NCBI GenBank assembly: GCA_025351825.1 | Contig: JANXVE010000029.1 | Coordinates: 1-46,567 of the forward strand | Direction: 5' to 3' | Length of the DNA: 46,567 nucleotides | From: Chamaesiphon sp. 341R_metabat_111 | GTDB taxonomy: Bacteria; Cyanobacteriota; Cyanobacteriia; Cyanobacteriales; Chamaesiphonaceae | Shown: piece after piece, positions 17,239-26,831 of the stretch | Numbering within the stretch: the first letter of the stretch is position 1 | How the letters are laid out: each line of letters starts with the position of its first letter | Program-made: the position numbers and the translations under genes | Notes under the pieces: generated by a model | Database searches by the model: none | What the model was told of the DNA's origin: nothing | The model's input: the letters and a program-made list of their open reading frames with translations, nothing else

Positions 17239-18714
17239 TTAATTTTCCGCTTTGGCTATTTGGGTAGTGGAATGAGACATTGCCACAATATTATCAGTAG
17301 TCATCTGACTATGAGAGATCAAAATATTCGGTTGAATGCCCAACACAATAATCAATACCGCCAGCACAATTGCAGGGACACGTTCATAGGTGGCAACCTT
17401 CGGTAAATAAGTCTGATTCTTTTCTAATTTCCCAAACAGCACCCGATTGATCATGATGATGAAATAGACTGAGGTTAAACCCGTACTTGCCAGACAAATC
17501 AGCGTCGCAATCGGAAACGTTGTATAGCTACCCTGGAACGAGAGAAATTCGCCAATGAAACCCGCCATTCCAGGTATTCCGGCACTCGCCATCGTCGCCA
17601 AAATCAACATCACGCCGACAAATGGTAAACCACGCTGGGGATTGAGTAAACCGTGGAGTTGCTTCAATTCTCGCGTCCCAGTTTTGGCTTCGATAATCCC
17701 AACCAAATTAAATAACAGAGCCAGAATCAAACCGTGCGCCACCATCTGACAAACTGCGCCTAAAACGCTCAATGATGTGCCCGCTGCGGTAGCAAGAAGA
17801 ACGTAACTCAAGTGAGCGACGGAACTATAGGCGATCGTTTTCTTGATATCGGTCTGCGCGATCGCAATCAAACTCCCGTATACTGCGGTAACGACAGCGA
17901 TGACTGTCAGCCACGGTGCGACGATAACCCACGCATCGGGAAATAAACCCAAGCCAAAGCGAATCAAGCCATAAGTACCCAATTTGGAGACGATACCACC
18001 AAGCAACATCGAGACAGGTGTACTCGCTTGGATGTAAGCGTCGGGTAGCCAGGTATGGAACGGAACTAAGGGCATTTTAATCCCGAAACCGAGCAGAATC
18101 ACACACAGAAACAGAAGTTGGAGATTCGCAGGTAAATGGGTTGCAGCCAGAGATTCATAATTAAAATTCCCTGTCTTGGTAAACCACGCCCAGCTCAAGA
18201 ATCCAGAGAGTAAAATTATCCCCGATAGAGCTTGATAAATCAGGAATTTGGTTGCTGCATAGCCACGTTTTTCGCCGCCCCAGATGGCGATTAATAAGTA
18301 GAGCGGAATTAACTCCAATTCATAGAAGAGGAAGAATAATAGTAAGTTTTGAGCGAGAAAAGCTCCAGTGATTGCGGTGCTGACTAATAACATCAGTGCG
18401 TAAAATAATCGCCCGCGCATCACTTCGGTATTAGTCGCAATTACTGCTAGTAAAATTAGCAGGGCGTTGAGGATTACTAGGGGCAATGATAATCCATCAA
18501 CACCTAATTGATAATCCAATCCTAACGGTTCGATCCAAGTAAACTTCTCGACAAATTGTAAGCCTGGATCTTGATAATTGAATGTAGCTGCGATCGCGAT
18601 CGACAGCACTAATGTTAACCCAGAAATGGCTAAAGCGATCGTCCGACTAAATCCAGGGATGATTCCAATTAAGATCGCGCCCAAGACAGGCAGCCAAATC
18701 ATTGAACTGAGCAT
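17239..18714 (-). CDS. ndhD3: NADH dehydrogenase-like complex subunit NdhD3
   Basis: 491 residues with about 14 membrane helices; antiporter-like proton-pumping subunit of NDH-1. Conserved parts: LFFLFYELELIPLYLLIAIW with the helix-5 Glu, PLVPFHTWLPDAYIQA, and IAYSSVAHLSYVLLA. The start is placed at ATG 18712-18714 with AGAGG about 12 bp upstream; an in-frame GTG at 18765 would add 17 residues, but these are encoded by a palindromic repeat (18744-18771). Second gene of ndhF3-ndhD3-cupA, so it is the D3 (CO2 uptake) paralogue rather than D1/D2. Confidence 0.92.
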   Translation of the reverse strand: MLSSMIWLPVLGAILIGIIPGFSRTIALAISGLTLVLSIAIAATFNYQDPGLQFVEKFTWIEPLGLDYQLGVDGLSLPLVILNALLILLAVIATNTEVMRGRLFYALMLLVSTAITGAFLAQNLLLFFLFYELELIPLYLLIAIWGGEKRGYAATKFLIYQALSGIILLSGFLSWAWFTKTGNFNYESLAATHLPANLQLLFLCVILLGFGIKMPLVPFHTWLPDAYIQASTPVSMLLGGIVSKLGTYGLIRFGLGLFPDAWVIVAPWLTVIAVVTAVYGSLIAIAQTDIKKTIAYSSVAHLSYVLLATAAGTSLSVLGAVCQMVAHGLILALLFNLVGIIEAKTGTRELKQLHGLLNPQRGLPFVGVMLILATMASAGIPGMAGFIGEFLSFQGSYTTFPIATLICLASTGLTSVYFIIMINRVLFGKLEKNQTYLPKVATYERVPAIVLAVLIIVLGIQPNILISHSQMTTDNIVAMSHSTTQIAKAEN

Positions 18715-18743
18715 GATTTCAAAACCTCTATGATTTATATCTG

Positions 18744-18771
18744 TGTAGGGTAAGCAGCAGCTCACCCTACA
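18744..18771. repeat. Small palindrome in the ndhF3-ndhD3 gap
   Basis: TGTAGGGT (18744-18751) and ACCCTACA (18764-18771) are perfect inverted arms around AAGCAGCAGCTC. In RNA this forms a hairpin 30 bp upstream of ndhD3. Similar TGTAGGGT palindromes are common dispersed repeats in cyanobacteria. Confidence 0.6.
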
Positions 18772-18790
18772 TCCTAAACATCACTTTAAA

Positions 18791-20623
18791 TTAAACTAGT
18801 AGACCCAATAACAAACCGAGCAGCACAATCCCCGAAAATCCCAGCAAAATATAAAGTTGAGACTGACCAGAAGTGCTGTATTTGAGAGCCTGTCCGCTAA
18901 ATAGAGTTCCAACTCCGACGAAATTCACAAAGCCGTCAATCACATATCGATCGAACCAATTAATTACCCGCGCACTAGTTGCCACCACGAAGACGATCGT
19001 TAATTGATAAAATCGTTGGACATATAAATCATTGGCAAAGAAGTCTTGAACGAGTGGTAATGGCAATTTAATCGGTTTAGGAATAGCATCGACTGAGTAA
19101 ATTAAGCCGCTGGTAACGATCCCTGAAATACTCGACCAGATTAGTAACGTCGCAAACATCCCATTCACTTGGCTCCACGCTGGGATCATCCCCAAATTTT
19201 GCAAAATAATCGGCAGATGACAGACGAAAACAGCCGAAGAAATTACTGGTAAAGTAATCAGCCAAAACGGTTCTACTGTCCGTTCGGTCATCGGTTGAAC
19301 TTTGCCTACAAAGATCAGACAGAACAATCTCGTCAAACTAAAAGCAGTCAGAGTATTAGTAATTAAAATTACGCCAACTAACCAAGGCTGCTCTGTCCAC
19401 AAGCCGTCAAGTAGTTGCAAAAATCCCCAGAATCCACCCAATGGAGGTAGTGCAATGAAAGAAGCGATCGCAATTGCCAGTGAGAAAGCTGTAAATGGAC
19501 GGCGAGAAAATAGCCCGCCTAATTGAGTTAAATCTTGACTGACATTCGTCCAAATAATCGAGCCGATACTCATATATAGCAATGCCATCCCAAAGGATTC
19601 ATTGAATAGAATGAATCGAGCCGAATCTAAATTCTGGGTGCCAACGGCAATAAATACTAAGCCGATATAAGCACTCAAAGCATAGGAAAGTACGCGCTTA
19701 ACATCAATCTGTGCGATCGAAATTAACGAGCAAGAAATTGCCGTCGTTACGCCTAAAATTGTTAAAGTAGTCAGCAACACCGGAGATAGGGAAACAACCG
19801 GAGCAAGTTTGATCAGTACAAACGCTCCCGCCCCCACAACCACCGCATTCCGCAATACCGTTGCTGGTAGTGGTGCTTCCATCGCTTCATCCAGCCAGAG
19901 CTGGAACGGAATCTGAGCGCATTTACCCAAGGGGCCAGCACTGAGCGATAAACCCAGTAACAACGCTACTCCAGGGTCGAGCTGCGCTGTCTGCGCCCAC
20001 ACTGCTAACTCGGTAAAATTCCATGTTCCCGCCAGTGGATAAATCGCAAATACTCCCATCAGCAGGATAATATCGCCCACCCGCTTCGTCCAAAACGCAT
20101 CCCGCGCACCAGTGATTACCAGCGGTTGAGCATACCAAAACCCAACTAATAAATAAGTCGCTAGAGTGAGTAATTCGAGGAAAACATAGCTAAAGAACAG
20201 GGAATTGGATAGCACTAATCCACAAATTCCCGCGCCAAAACAATTCATCAATGAAAAGAATCTTGCCCAGCCCCAATCCATCTCTAGATAACCGACTGCG
20301 TAGATCTGGGAAATCAAATTTATCCCCGTCACGACACTAACCGCAGTTAGACTAATCGTGGAAATCTCGATCGGAAAATTAATATCTAAAGTACTAGTAT
20401 GCAGCCAATCATAACTAATTTCTTGAGGCGGTAGGTTCCAGCCAATTGACAACGCCAGCACAGCGTGAATAAAAGCGACTCCTGCCATCAGGATGTTAAC
20501 ATAGCCCGCTGGTCTAGTTCCCAGTTCTCCAGACCAGCCCAGCGACCAAGGGCTAGCTAAGAGTACCCCAATCAGGGGATAGCAGGGAATTAGCCACACG
20601 GCTTGAATCACAAAGTTATACAT
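18791..20623 (-). CDS. ndhF3: NADH dehydrogenase-like complex subunit NdhF3
   Basis: 610 residues, about 16 membrane helices, homologous to NuoL. Conserved elements include YAVGYLEMDWGWARFFSLMN, LEFLLTLATYLL-like LELLTLATYLLVG, FWTKRVGDIILLMG, PFQLWLDEAMEAPLPAT and the long amphipathic C-terminal helix region ending in a last membrane segment. The divergence from standard NdhF1 (GTWNFTEL, GKCAQIPFQLW) and the following ndhD3-cupA genes identify the inducible CO2-uptake form. First gene of the operon; its upstream region carries a long inverted repeat (20701-20739). Confidence 0.92.
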   Translation of the reverse strand: MYNFVIQAVWLIPCYPLIGVLLASPWSLGWSGELGTRPAGYVNILMAGVAFIHAVLALSIGWNLPPQEISYDWLHTSTLDINFPIEISTISLTAVSVVTGINLISQIYAVGYLEMDWGWARFFSLMNCFGAGICGLVLSNSLFFSYVFLELLTLATYLLVGFWYAQPLVITGARDAFWTKRVGDIILLMGVFAIYPLAGTWNFTELAVWAQTAQLDPGVALLLGLSLSAGPLGKCAQIPFQLWLDEAMEAPLPATVLRNAVVVGAGAFVLIKLAPVVSLSPVLLTTLTILGVTTAISCSLISIAQIDVKRVLSYALSAYIGLVFIAVGTQNLDSARFILFNESFGMALLYMSIGSIIWTNVSQDLTQLGGLFSRRPFTAFSLAIAIASFIALPPLGGFWGFLQLLDGLWTEQPWLVGVILITNTLTAFSLTRLFCLIFVGKVQPMTERTVEPFWLITLPVISSAVFVCHLPIILQNLGMIPAWSQVNGMFATLLIWSSISGIVTSGLIYSVDAIPKPIKLPLPLVQDFFANDLYVQRFYQLTIVFVVATSARVINWFDRYVIDGFVNFVGVGTLFSGQALKYSTSGQSQLYILLGFSGIVLLGLLLGLLV

Positions 20624-20700
20624 AGAGTTTAATTTATAAATTAATAATTTAACCTAGCTATGGCTCTATGTCTGAGAATAGACGAAAACTTCTGAAAAAG

Positions 20701-20739
20701 ATAGAGTAAACATAGAGAAAAACCTTATGTTTGCTCTAT
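20701..20739 (-). promoter_or_regulatory. Inverted repeat upstream of ndhF3, candidate LysR operator
   Basis: ATAGAGTAAACAT (20701-20713) and ATGTTTGCTCTAT (20727-20739) are inverted copies with one mismatch, 13 bp apart, centred about 97 bp upstream of the ndhF3 start. The length and spacing suit a LysR tetramer site. No published motif was matched exactly, so binding is inferred; an RNA hairpin in the leader is the alternative. Confidence 0.5.
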
Positions 20740-20819
20740 ATTTTGCTAATAGATGCGATCGATAGTTAATAGTCAATAATTAAAATAGCTTTAAATCTAT
20801 GGTTTGTAAAAATAGCTTT

Positions 20820-20965
20820 ACTCACATCTTGCACCAGTACAGAAAAGCTAGTAAAAGCATAGATCTTAGGGTATCCCTACAGGTTAATTGTGTAGGGGTG
20901 CCCTTAATGGGTACCCTGGATCTACACTAAGCAATAGTATATTTAAACTGGTGCAAGATGTGAGT
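20820..20965. mobile_element. Palindromic dispersed element, copy A (146 bp, intact ends)
   Basis: Perfect 19-bp terminal inverted repeats: ACTCACATCTTGCACCAGT (20820-20838) and its complement at 20947-20965. The middle holds a second palindrome around CCCTACAGGTTAATTGTGTA and GGGGTGCCCTTAATGGGTAC. Related copies are at 24835-24975, 29585-29670 and 33718-33887. No target duplication is seen and no coding capacity. Confidence 0.75.
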
Positions 20966-21016
20966 CTATTCCTTTCCCAGCCTTAATGTTTTATACTATG
21001 TGTGCCAAAGCATAGA

Positions 21017-22237
21017 ATGTTGATGCGACAAATGATAACGATCGCTAGTACATGGCTCGCGGGAATTCTGCTGCTAGTGGGACTATTTTTGAGCATTTGG
21101 ATTATCCTTCCCGCGCCGATTTTCTCATTATTACCTCTGAGTATTGGCGCACCAGAAATCAGTCCTGTGCTGATTTTTATCAATGCTTTTGCACTACTTC
21201 TAGCCTGGGTACTATTCTGGATTGGAGCCATTCAGACATATCGATTATTTAGCTTTACTCTGTGTCTGAGCTGTTTGGCATTGGGACTAAGTGCTTCACC
21301 ATTACTGCAATTTTCTTCAGCACAACAGCACGCAGAACGATCGATTGTTGCTAGTTTAGGCCAAGATTATCAGCTCGATCTACCACTAGCACTTACAGCT
21401 AGAATGAGATCGAAACCATTGGCGATCTCAGATATTTGGGGTGGTATTTCTAGTCCGCAGGTGAGGATCGATCGAGATATCCTATTTGCTAGCCCCGATG
21501 GTATTCCCCTGTCTCTAAATATTTATCGACCGACTCAAGTTGGCACCTATCCAGCAATTGTATCGATTTATGGTGGTGCATGGCAACGTGGTAGCCCCGA
21601 CAGCGACGACAGTTTCAATCGATATATTGCCGCTCAAGGTTATGTGGTCTGGGCGATTTCTTATCGTCATGCTCCAGCCTATCATTTCCCGACTCAAATT
21701 GATGATGTTCGATCGGCGTTAGCATATATCAAACAACATGCGATCGAGTATGAAACCGATCTCGATCGAGTTGCCCTCATCGGACGCTCTGCTGGTGCCC
21801 AATTAGCAATGCTAGCAGCATACCAAAATCCACCATTTCCGATTAAAGCCGTTGTAAATTACTATGGCCCCGTCAATCTAACTGCGGGTTATAACGATGT
21901 ACCGACACCAGATCCGATCGAATCTAGAGTGACGTTACGAAAGTTTCTCGGCGGTACCCCAACAGAATTCCCCGAATTATATTACCAAGCTTCACCCCTC
22001 AATACAGTTAAAGCCAACTTACCAGCATCTCTATTAATCTACGGCGGAAAAGACCATATTATTCAATCTAAATATGGTCTAAATCTCGCCCAGAAACTTC
22101 AATCTCAGGGCAACAAAGCGATCTTTATCGAAATTCCCTGGGCAGATCACGCTTTTGATGCCGTATTCTCAGGGCTGAGTAATCAACTCGCCCTCTATTA
22201 CACCGAGCGATTCTTGGCGTGGGCACTATTTAGGTAG
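21017..22237 (+). CDS. Membrane-anchored alpha/beta hydrolase (esterase/lipase-like)
   Basis: 406 residues from ATG 21017; a GTG 15 bp earlier is possible. Residues about 10-95 hold three to four hydrophobic segments, so the enzyme is membrane-anchored. The rest is an HSL/BD-FAE-type alpha/beta hydrolase: oxyanion-hole motif IYGGAWQRG, nucleophile elbow LIGRSAGAQLAM (Ser about 258), Asp in GGKDHIIQ and His in WADHAFDAV. Likely an esterase; substrate unknown. It is divergent from ndhF3 across a 393-bp region containing the palindromic element, and its end overlaps the desaturase gene by 8 bp tail to tail. Confidence 0.88.
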   Translation: MLMRQMITIASTWLAGILLLVGLFLSIWIILPAPIFSLLPLSIGAPEISPVLIFINAFALLLAWVLFWIGAIQTYRLFSFTLCLSCLALGLSASPLLQFSSAQQHAERSIVASLGQDYQLDLPLALTARMRSKPLAISDIWGGISSPQVRIDRDILFASPDGIPLSLNIYRPTQVGTYPAIVSIYGGAWQRGSPDSDDSFNRYIAAQGYVVWAISYRHAPAYHFPTQIDDVRSALAYIKQHAIEYETDLDRVALIGRSAGAQLAMLAAYQNPPFPIKAVVNYYGPVNLTAGYNDVPTPDPIESRVTLRKFLGGTPTEFPELYYQASPLNTVKANLPASLLIYGGKDHIIQSKYGLNLAQKLQSQGNKAIFIEIPWADHAFDAVFSGLSNQLALYYTERFLAWALFR

Positions 22238-23360
22238 ATACAGTTTGTGACTTGAACTGCTGATTCTGCCGAAATGAATCAACCGACACCAGTGTATTTG
22301 ACGACGCATCCCACAAGATAAACTTAAAGCATCCCACCATGTCACCCATTCTCAGCTTTTTAGATTTTACGAGTAAGTGACTATTTTCGCGGTGACAAGC
22401 TTCGAGATGATAGTTGGGGATTCGCTCCGATAAATGGTGGATATTGTGATAGCCAATATCTGCGGAAAACCACTTGAAAACTGTTGGTAGTTCTAGATAG
22501 CTACTACCTTCAATCGCCGCAGTCAGATAATCCCATCCGGCTGTTTTGTGAGCATAGCTATCTTCATAGTTATGCTGGACAAAAAAGACATACATAAACA
22601 CTGCGGCGGAGCAAGTTAAGGTAATTGAGTAAACACCTAAAAAGAATCCAGCTCCAAGTAGATTGCTGAGGACAATCCAGATACTAATTACCGCAATATT
22701 ATTAAATAACAAGTCCCAAAACTCAGCTACTGAGTACCAATTTCTAGACTCGTAAGTAGCAAAAACCTGGGAAAACTTCATCCCAGGCTGCTGCTGTCGG
22801 CAAGCGAAAAAATGTTTGGCCAAGCCATATAAACCCATGATGAGAGCGAGTCTAGGCTTGATTGCTAGATAGAAGAATCCACCTGGTAACGCCATTAATG
22901 GGTGTCTAGTAAACTCATACACACTTTGGTCGAATGAGCTGAGTTTGGAAAATTCTTCAGTGGAGAGAAACGCACCAACGCCGCGATATCTTTCCCAATC
23001 ACCATTAGTTTTATGATGATAAGCATGACCCCTCGACCAGGGATACTGCGGGATCGCATTTACTAAGCCCAAGCAAAATCCCACAGCTCTATTGACTTTT
23101 TTTGAAGTAAAGAGTGAGTTGTGACCACAATCATGCATCAGTGAAAAGCACCGCAATGAAAAGAGGGTCATCATCACCATAATTGGTGGCAATAGCAACA
23201 GTGAAAATTCAGCAGCCTTGACAGCTAAAAACCACAAGCAAATATACGGGACGACTGTATTAATAATCTGATAAGTCGCCCACAAATCATTACTTTTCAT
23301 GTAGGGATTTAGGACAAAATCCGACTTTTTGATTTCAGCCTGTTTGATTTTAGTTTCCAT
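22230..23360 (-). CDS. Membrane fatty acid desaturase
   Basis: 376 residues with the three histidine boxes of membrane acyl-lipid desaturases: HDCGHNS, HAYHH and HNIHH, plus HNYED and a late HLEACH. Two pairs of hydrophobic segments flank them. Acts on lipid acyl chains with ferredoxin-supplied electrons in the thylakoid or plasma membrane. The boxes resemble the DesA/DesB (delta-12/omega-3) class, but the regiospecificity cannot be read from the sequence. A separate transcription unit; upstream region 23361-23519 includes a TACGCTCCGCCAACG repeat unit. Confidence 0.88.
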   Translation of the reverse strand: METKIKQAEIKKSDFVLNPYMKSNDLWATYQIINTVVPYICLWFLAVKAAEFSLLLLPPIMVMMTLFSLRCFSLMHDCGHNSLFTSKKVNRAVGFCLGLVNAIPQYPWSRGHAYHHKTNGDWERYRGVGAFLSTEEFSKLSSFDQSVYEFTRHPLMALPGGFFYLAIKPRLALIMGLYGLAKHFFACRQQQPGMKFSQVFATYESRNWYSVAEFWDLLFNNIAVISIWIVLSNLLGAGFFLGVYSITLTCSAAVFMYVFFVQHNYEDSYAHKTAGWDYLTAAIEGSSYLELPTVFKWFSADIGYHNIHHLSERIPNYHLEACHRENSHLLVKSKKLRMGDMVGCFKFILWDASSNTLVSVDSFRQNQQFKSQTVST

Positions 23361-23519
23361 TCAAGAAAATGTTGATTTAAATAACGATAGTGTACGGTAC
23401 GCTCCGCCAACGATTAAGCCAGTCGGTACAGTCCTTAAGAGTTGAGGAGGTTAGTCGTGCGGCTACTCTGCTGCTGAATTTCTCTGCCCATTGATACAAA
23501 TCTTATTATAAGAAAAATA

Positions 23520-24734
23520 TTAGCTACTAGCAAAACTAGCGGGATTTTGATCTCGGCGATGATTAAACGGAATTGGATCGCCTTGAGCATCGCCGACGAG
23601 GGCAGCCGTGGTCTCTAGAGCCATTCGGAGTCGTTTGGCCGCATAAATTGACATATCGCGCGGGACGTTAATTCGATCGCGTAAGTATCGCAAAGCCGCA
23701 TCCGATCCCTGGGGGGGAATACAATTAGTACTAGTCATCATCATTGTCAGCGCACAGCGTAGAGCCTCATCAACTAGCTTATTATCCCCAGGATTGACCC
23801 GAATAATATTGTCGTGGTGTTTAATCGTCCGGTAGAGAGCTTCGGCGCGAGCATTTTCCGGTTCGGGAAAAGTCGCATCTGGCAATCCAGCCCAAGGGCC
23901 ATTATCTACCTTTGACTTATTAACTAGCATCTGAGGTTCCCCATTTTCCCAACAACCACCCATTTGAGGAGGTAAGTCATGAACGTGGGTATGAAAATCA
24001 CTCTGAGTACCGCGATAAGTTGCGCGGCTTTCCATTGCATCAATCCAAGCGGCAAATCGGGGATGCTCATCCCGCAGGGAATAGCCTTTGTAGTAATAGA
24101 GACTGGCATTCATCCGCTCGACATAGGGCGTAAAAATCACATCAGCAGTCCCAAACTGCTCGAGAAAATAGGCTCCAGGTGTCTTTGCTAGGGTAGTTTC
24201 GACCATCGCCGCCGCGTCGATAAATTGCTGACGGTTCTGCTGTTCTGCTCGTACCGAATTTGACGGACGACAGAGCCAATTGCACCAAGCGCGAAATAGT
24301 AGTCGCTCCAACTGTCGCAAGGGCAATACCGCTGGATCTTGCATCCCCAAGCTGAGTACTCCAAAAGCTTTCTCCAGAGCGAGGAGAATATCATCACTTT
24401 CAGTCACGATTCGGCCATCTAGCTCCAGTGCTGGCAACATCCCCGATGGCACCTTGCGCTTGTACCAACTCTCTTTTTCCCCGTAGCAGAACATCGTTAC
24501 TTTTTCGATCCGATAGGGAATTTGTTTTTCCTCTAACCACAGCCAGATTTTTTGACAATAGGGGCACCACGCATGATTATCGCGATACAAAGTCACGCGC
24601 ACTGCCGATTCTGGCTGTCCGAATAATCGCAATCTAGACTGGGCATTTGTGGCTCCATTGACTGGATCTGCTGGCGTGAATTGAGCAGTCGCTAGTTCTG
24701 TAAGTTCTTGCCAGCTCAGAGGTGTCGTGGTCAT
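23520..24734 (-). CDS. Glutathione S-transferase family protein with CPYC active site
   Basis: 404 residues. A thioredoxin-fold N-domain begins at about residue 46 ([20 protein letters not shown]), with a CPYC motif like glutaredoxins, and the [20 protein letters not shown] stretch (cis-Pro and glutathione gamma-Glu site). An all-helical GST C-domain follows, with a roughly 130-residue extension ending [12 protein letters not shown] that is unusual in ordinary GSTs. Likely a thiol transferase or peroxide/xenobiotic detoxification enzyme; cytoplasmic. It is not the CPWA-type glutathionyl-hydroquinone reductase. A hairpin and the palindromic element copy B lie upstream. Confidence 0.85.
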   Translation of the reverse strand: MTTTPLSWQELTELATAQFTPADPVNGATNAQSRLRLFGQPESAVRVTLYRDNHAWCPYCQKIWLWLEEKQIPYRIEKVTMFCYGEKESWYKRKVPSGMLPALELDGRIVTESDDILLALEKAFGVLSLGMQDPAVLPLRQLERLLFRAWCNWLCRPSNSVRAEQQNRQQFIDAAAMVETTLAKTPGAYFLEQFGTADVIFTPYVERMNASLYYYKGYSLRDEHPRFAAWIDAMESRATYRGTQSDFHTHVHDLPPQMGGCWENGEPQMLVNKSKVDNGPWAGLPDATFPEPENARAEALYRTIKHHDNIIRVNPGDNKLVDEALRCALTMMMTSTNCIPPQGSDAALRYLRDRINVPRDMSIYAAKRLRMALETTAALVGDAQGDPIPFNHRRDQNPASFASS

Positions 24735-24783
24735 CGGAATCTGATTGTAAAGTTATGTCTTCAAGCTAACACACCAAAACATA

Positions 24784-24810
24784 TCCCCGATTTCTACTAG
24801 AAGTCGGGGA
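24784..24810. repeat. Strong hairpin (TCCCCGA...TCGGGGA)
   Basis: 27-nt palindrome: a 12-bp stem with one G-T pair and a 3-nt loop ACT. No T-run on either side, so more likely a dispersed hairpin repeat than a terminator. Located 50 bp upstream of the GST gene. Confidence 0.55.
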
Positions 24811-24834
24811 TGTTGCTGAGATCTTTTAACTTTT

Positions 24835-24975
24835 CTCACATCTCGCACCAACGCATAGATACTATTACTGCGATCTCCTCAGGGTACCCCTACAGCCATT
24901 GTGTAGGGGTGCCCTTCATGGGTACCCTAGATCTACGCTAATTACTAATATTTCTTTACTGGTGTAAGCTGCGAA
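24835..24975. mobile_element. Palindromic dispersed element, copy B (degenerate ends)
   Basis: CTCACATCTCGCACCA at the left and ACTGGTGTAAGCTGCGA at the right are decayed versions of copy A ends. The core GTGTAGGGGTGCCCTTCATG is nearly identical to the other copies. It ends 5 bp before the stop of the GT4 gene. Confidence 0.7.
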
Positions 24976-24979
24976 CTAA

Positions 24980-26398
24980 TTAAGACGCTACGATAACATG
25001 CTGCTGTGGCAGGATCGAAGCTGGACTCGATCCGATGGCGATGCCAGAATTTGAGAACGATCGCACTAATAAATGGCGGTAAAGGTCGCTGAGTTGAATT
25101 GCTACTCCCGTCCAGCTAAACTTTTGTTTAACCCGTGCAGAAGCCTGTTTACACAGCTTACGTGCCCAGATTTCATCAGTCAAGATTCGTTCGATCGCAT
25201 AGGCAAATTTAGCCACATCATGAGGCGGTACTAATAGTCCGGTTTCCTCGGAGATAACTGTAAATTTCAGACCGCCGACATCCGAAGCTACGACAGGAGT
25301 AGCACAAGCCATCGCTTCGATCGCGACCAAGCCAAATGGTTCATAATGACTGGGGACGACACAGACATCAGCAGCCGTATAATAGAGGGCTAATCGATCG
25401 TGCCCGATCATGCCCACAAATTCCGTATTAGCCGTCAAATCTAGCTCTGTCACCAAATCTTCAATCCGGCGACGCTCGGCTCCATCCGCCTCATTCGGAT
25501 CGCTACCACCGACAACCAGTAATTTTAAGTGCCGAGTATCTATTTCTGCCCCTTGCTCCAATTGTGCGCGCAGTTCGCTAGTGGCGCGGACTAGAGTCTC
25601 GATTCCTTTGCGTTTGTCAAACCGCCCAACATATAAAACTATTTTAGCCTTAGCACTGAGTCCTAGCTGCTTTCTGGCTTCAGTTTTGGAGATTGGACGG
25701 AACGTACTGACATTCGTACCGCAAGGAATTACGCTGATCCTGCCACTCCGAGAAACTAAAGTTTTCAGATCTGCCTCTTCTTGAGGGCTAGTCGCGACGG
25801 TTGAGTGAGAGCGTTCGAGCAAGCGTTGCTCGACCGCCAGCCTAGTTTGGGCAATGGGCGGTATTTCACTCACCGATTGGTACTTGACAGCACCGAGGGA
25901 ATGATAAGTATGCACTAATTGGATATTTTGCAGCCGTTGCAGTTCTAATCCCACCCAGCCAGACATCCAGTAATTTGTATGGGCTAAGGGGTAAGTTATC
26001 CCTTCTTGCTGTTGGAACTGCTGGAATGATGCCACAAATTCTGGCATGTACTGGAACAATTCGTCGCGGGGAATATAGGTTTCTGGCCCCGCAATCAACC
26101 GAATCGTGCGACAGTAATCGGAATGCTGGACGATCGTCGCATCATTGGGACTACTCTTGCGGGTAAACATGTCTACCTGCCAGCCGAGTTTAGCCAAGGA
26201 TTCGCCAACTTGACGAACGTAGACATTTTGACCACCAGCAGCGTCCTTACCAATCTCTGCGGCTGGATCTCCATGCTCGGAAATTAGGGCGATTGCTTGA
26301 CGGGTTGGAATTTTGGTACGGGTGAATGCAAATGGTTGAATCGATCGGGTTTCAGGTGACTTGTCGCTAATCTTAGCGGAAATTTTTCCTGTGAACAT
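24980..26398 (-). CDS. GT4-family glycosyltransferase
   Basis: 472 residues of the GT-B fold retaining glycosyltransferases. The N-terminus has ALISEHGDPAAEIGKDAAGG and QNVYVRQVGESLAKLGWQVD, as in sucrose-phosphate-synthase-related proteins; the donor-binding half has IVLYVGRFDKRKGIETLV and the E-x7-E motif EPFGLVAIE. The start is MFTGKISAK at 26396-26398, with AGAGG seven bases upstream; a start nine codons earlier has no such site. Donor and acceptor are unknown; a cell-surface or compatible-solute role would be a guess. Monocistronic, preceded by a long gene-poor stretch. Confidence 0.88.
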   Translation of the reverse strand: MFTGKISAKISDKSPETRSIQPFAFTRTKIPTRQAIALISEHGDPAAEIGKDAAGGQNVYVRQVGESLAKLGWQVDMFTRKSSPNDATIVQHSDYCRTIRLIAGPETYIPRDELFQYMPEFVASFQQFQQQEGITYPLAHTNYWMSGWVGLELQRLQNIQLVHTYHSLGAVKYQSVSEIPPIAQTRLAVEQRLLERSHSTVATSPQEEADLKTLVSRSGRISVIPCGTNVSTFRPISKTEARKQLGLSAKAKIVLYVGRFDKRKGIETLVRATSELRAQLEQGAEIDTRHLKLLVVGGSDPNEADGAERRRIEDLVTELDLTANTEFVGMIGHDRLALYYTAADVCVVPSHYEPFGLVAIEAMACATPVVASDVGGLKFTVISEETGLLVPPHDVAKFAYAIERILTDEIWARKLCKQASARVKQKFSWTGVAIQLSDLYRHLLVRSFSNSGIAIGSSPASILPQQHVIVAS

Positions 26399-26439
26399 AT
26401 CGGCACCTCTATAAAAAATTGACAATTGATAACTGAAAT

Positions 26440-26606
26440 TAAGTCGATTTCACCGTCTATGGTGGATCGATTAAAGGTGTGTCTGAAGCATTTGCTGCAA
26501 AGGGCTACAGCCTGTCGATCTCGACTCAATTACTACTAAAATTAACGGCTATCGCCTCTGGCTGGGTGGCTCAAATAATTTTGAGGTTACTGTAGAGCTA
26601 GAGTAA
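26440..26606 (+). pseudogene. Possible decayed reading-frame remnant 1
   Basis: One frame reads TVYGGSIKGVSEAFAAKGYS; a neighbouring frame then reads KINGYRLWLGGSNNFEVTVE up to a stop at 26604-26606. Together they look like one short gene broken by a frameshift. No family was recognised and chance remains possible. Confidence 0.25.
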
Positions 26607-26831
26607 CTTGCTGTAGCTAAGAATACGAACTCGATTCAAAGACACTATAGGCATTTTATGTGAGTTCCTGAAAAAAACAATCTATCTTTAGAAGCAGTGC
26701 TGCTCTCTAGGACTAAGCCTATCGAGTAGGATTGCTATTCGATGACCTATTTCTACCGCTATTTTCAACAGCATAGATCGAGGTATATGTCGTCATCCCG
26801 AGTCCGAATAACTAACCCGTTTATTAATAGT

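Noticed and set aside
24784-24810. Hairpin as a Rho-independent terminator
   Set aside because: No T-run follows on either strand, and the next gene on that strand starts 50 bp downstream.
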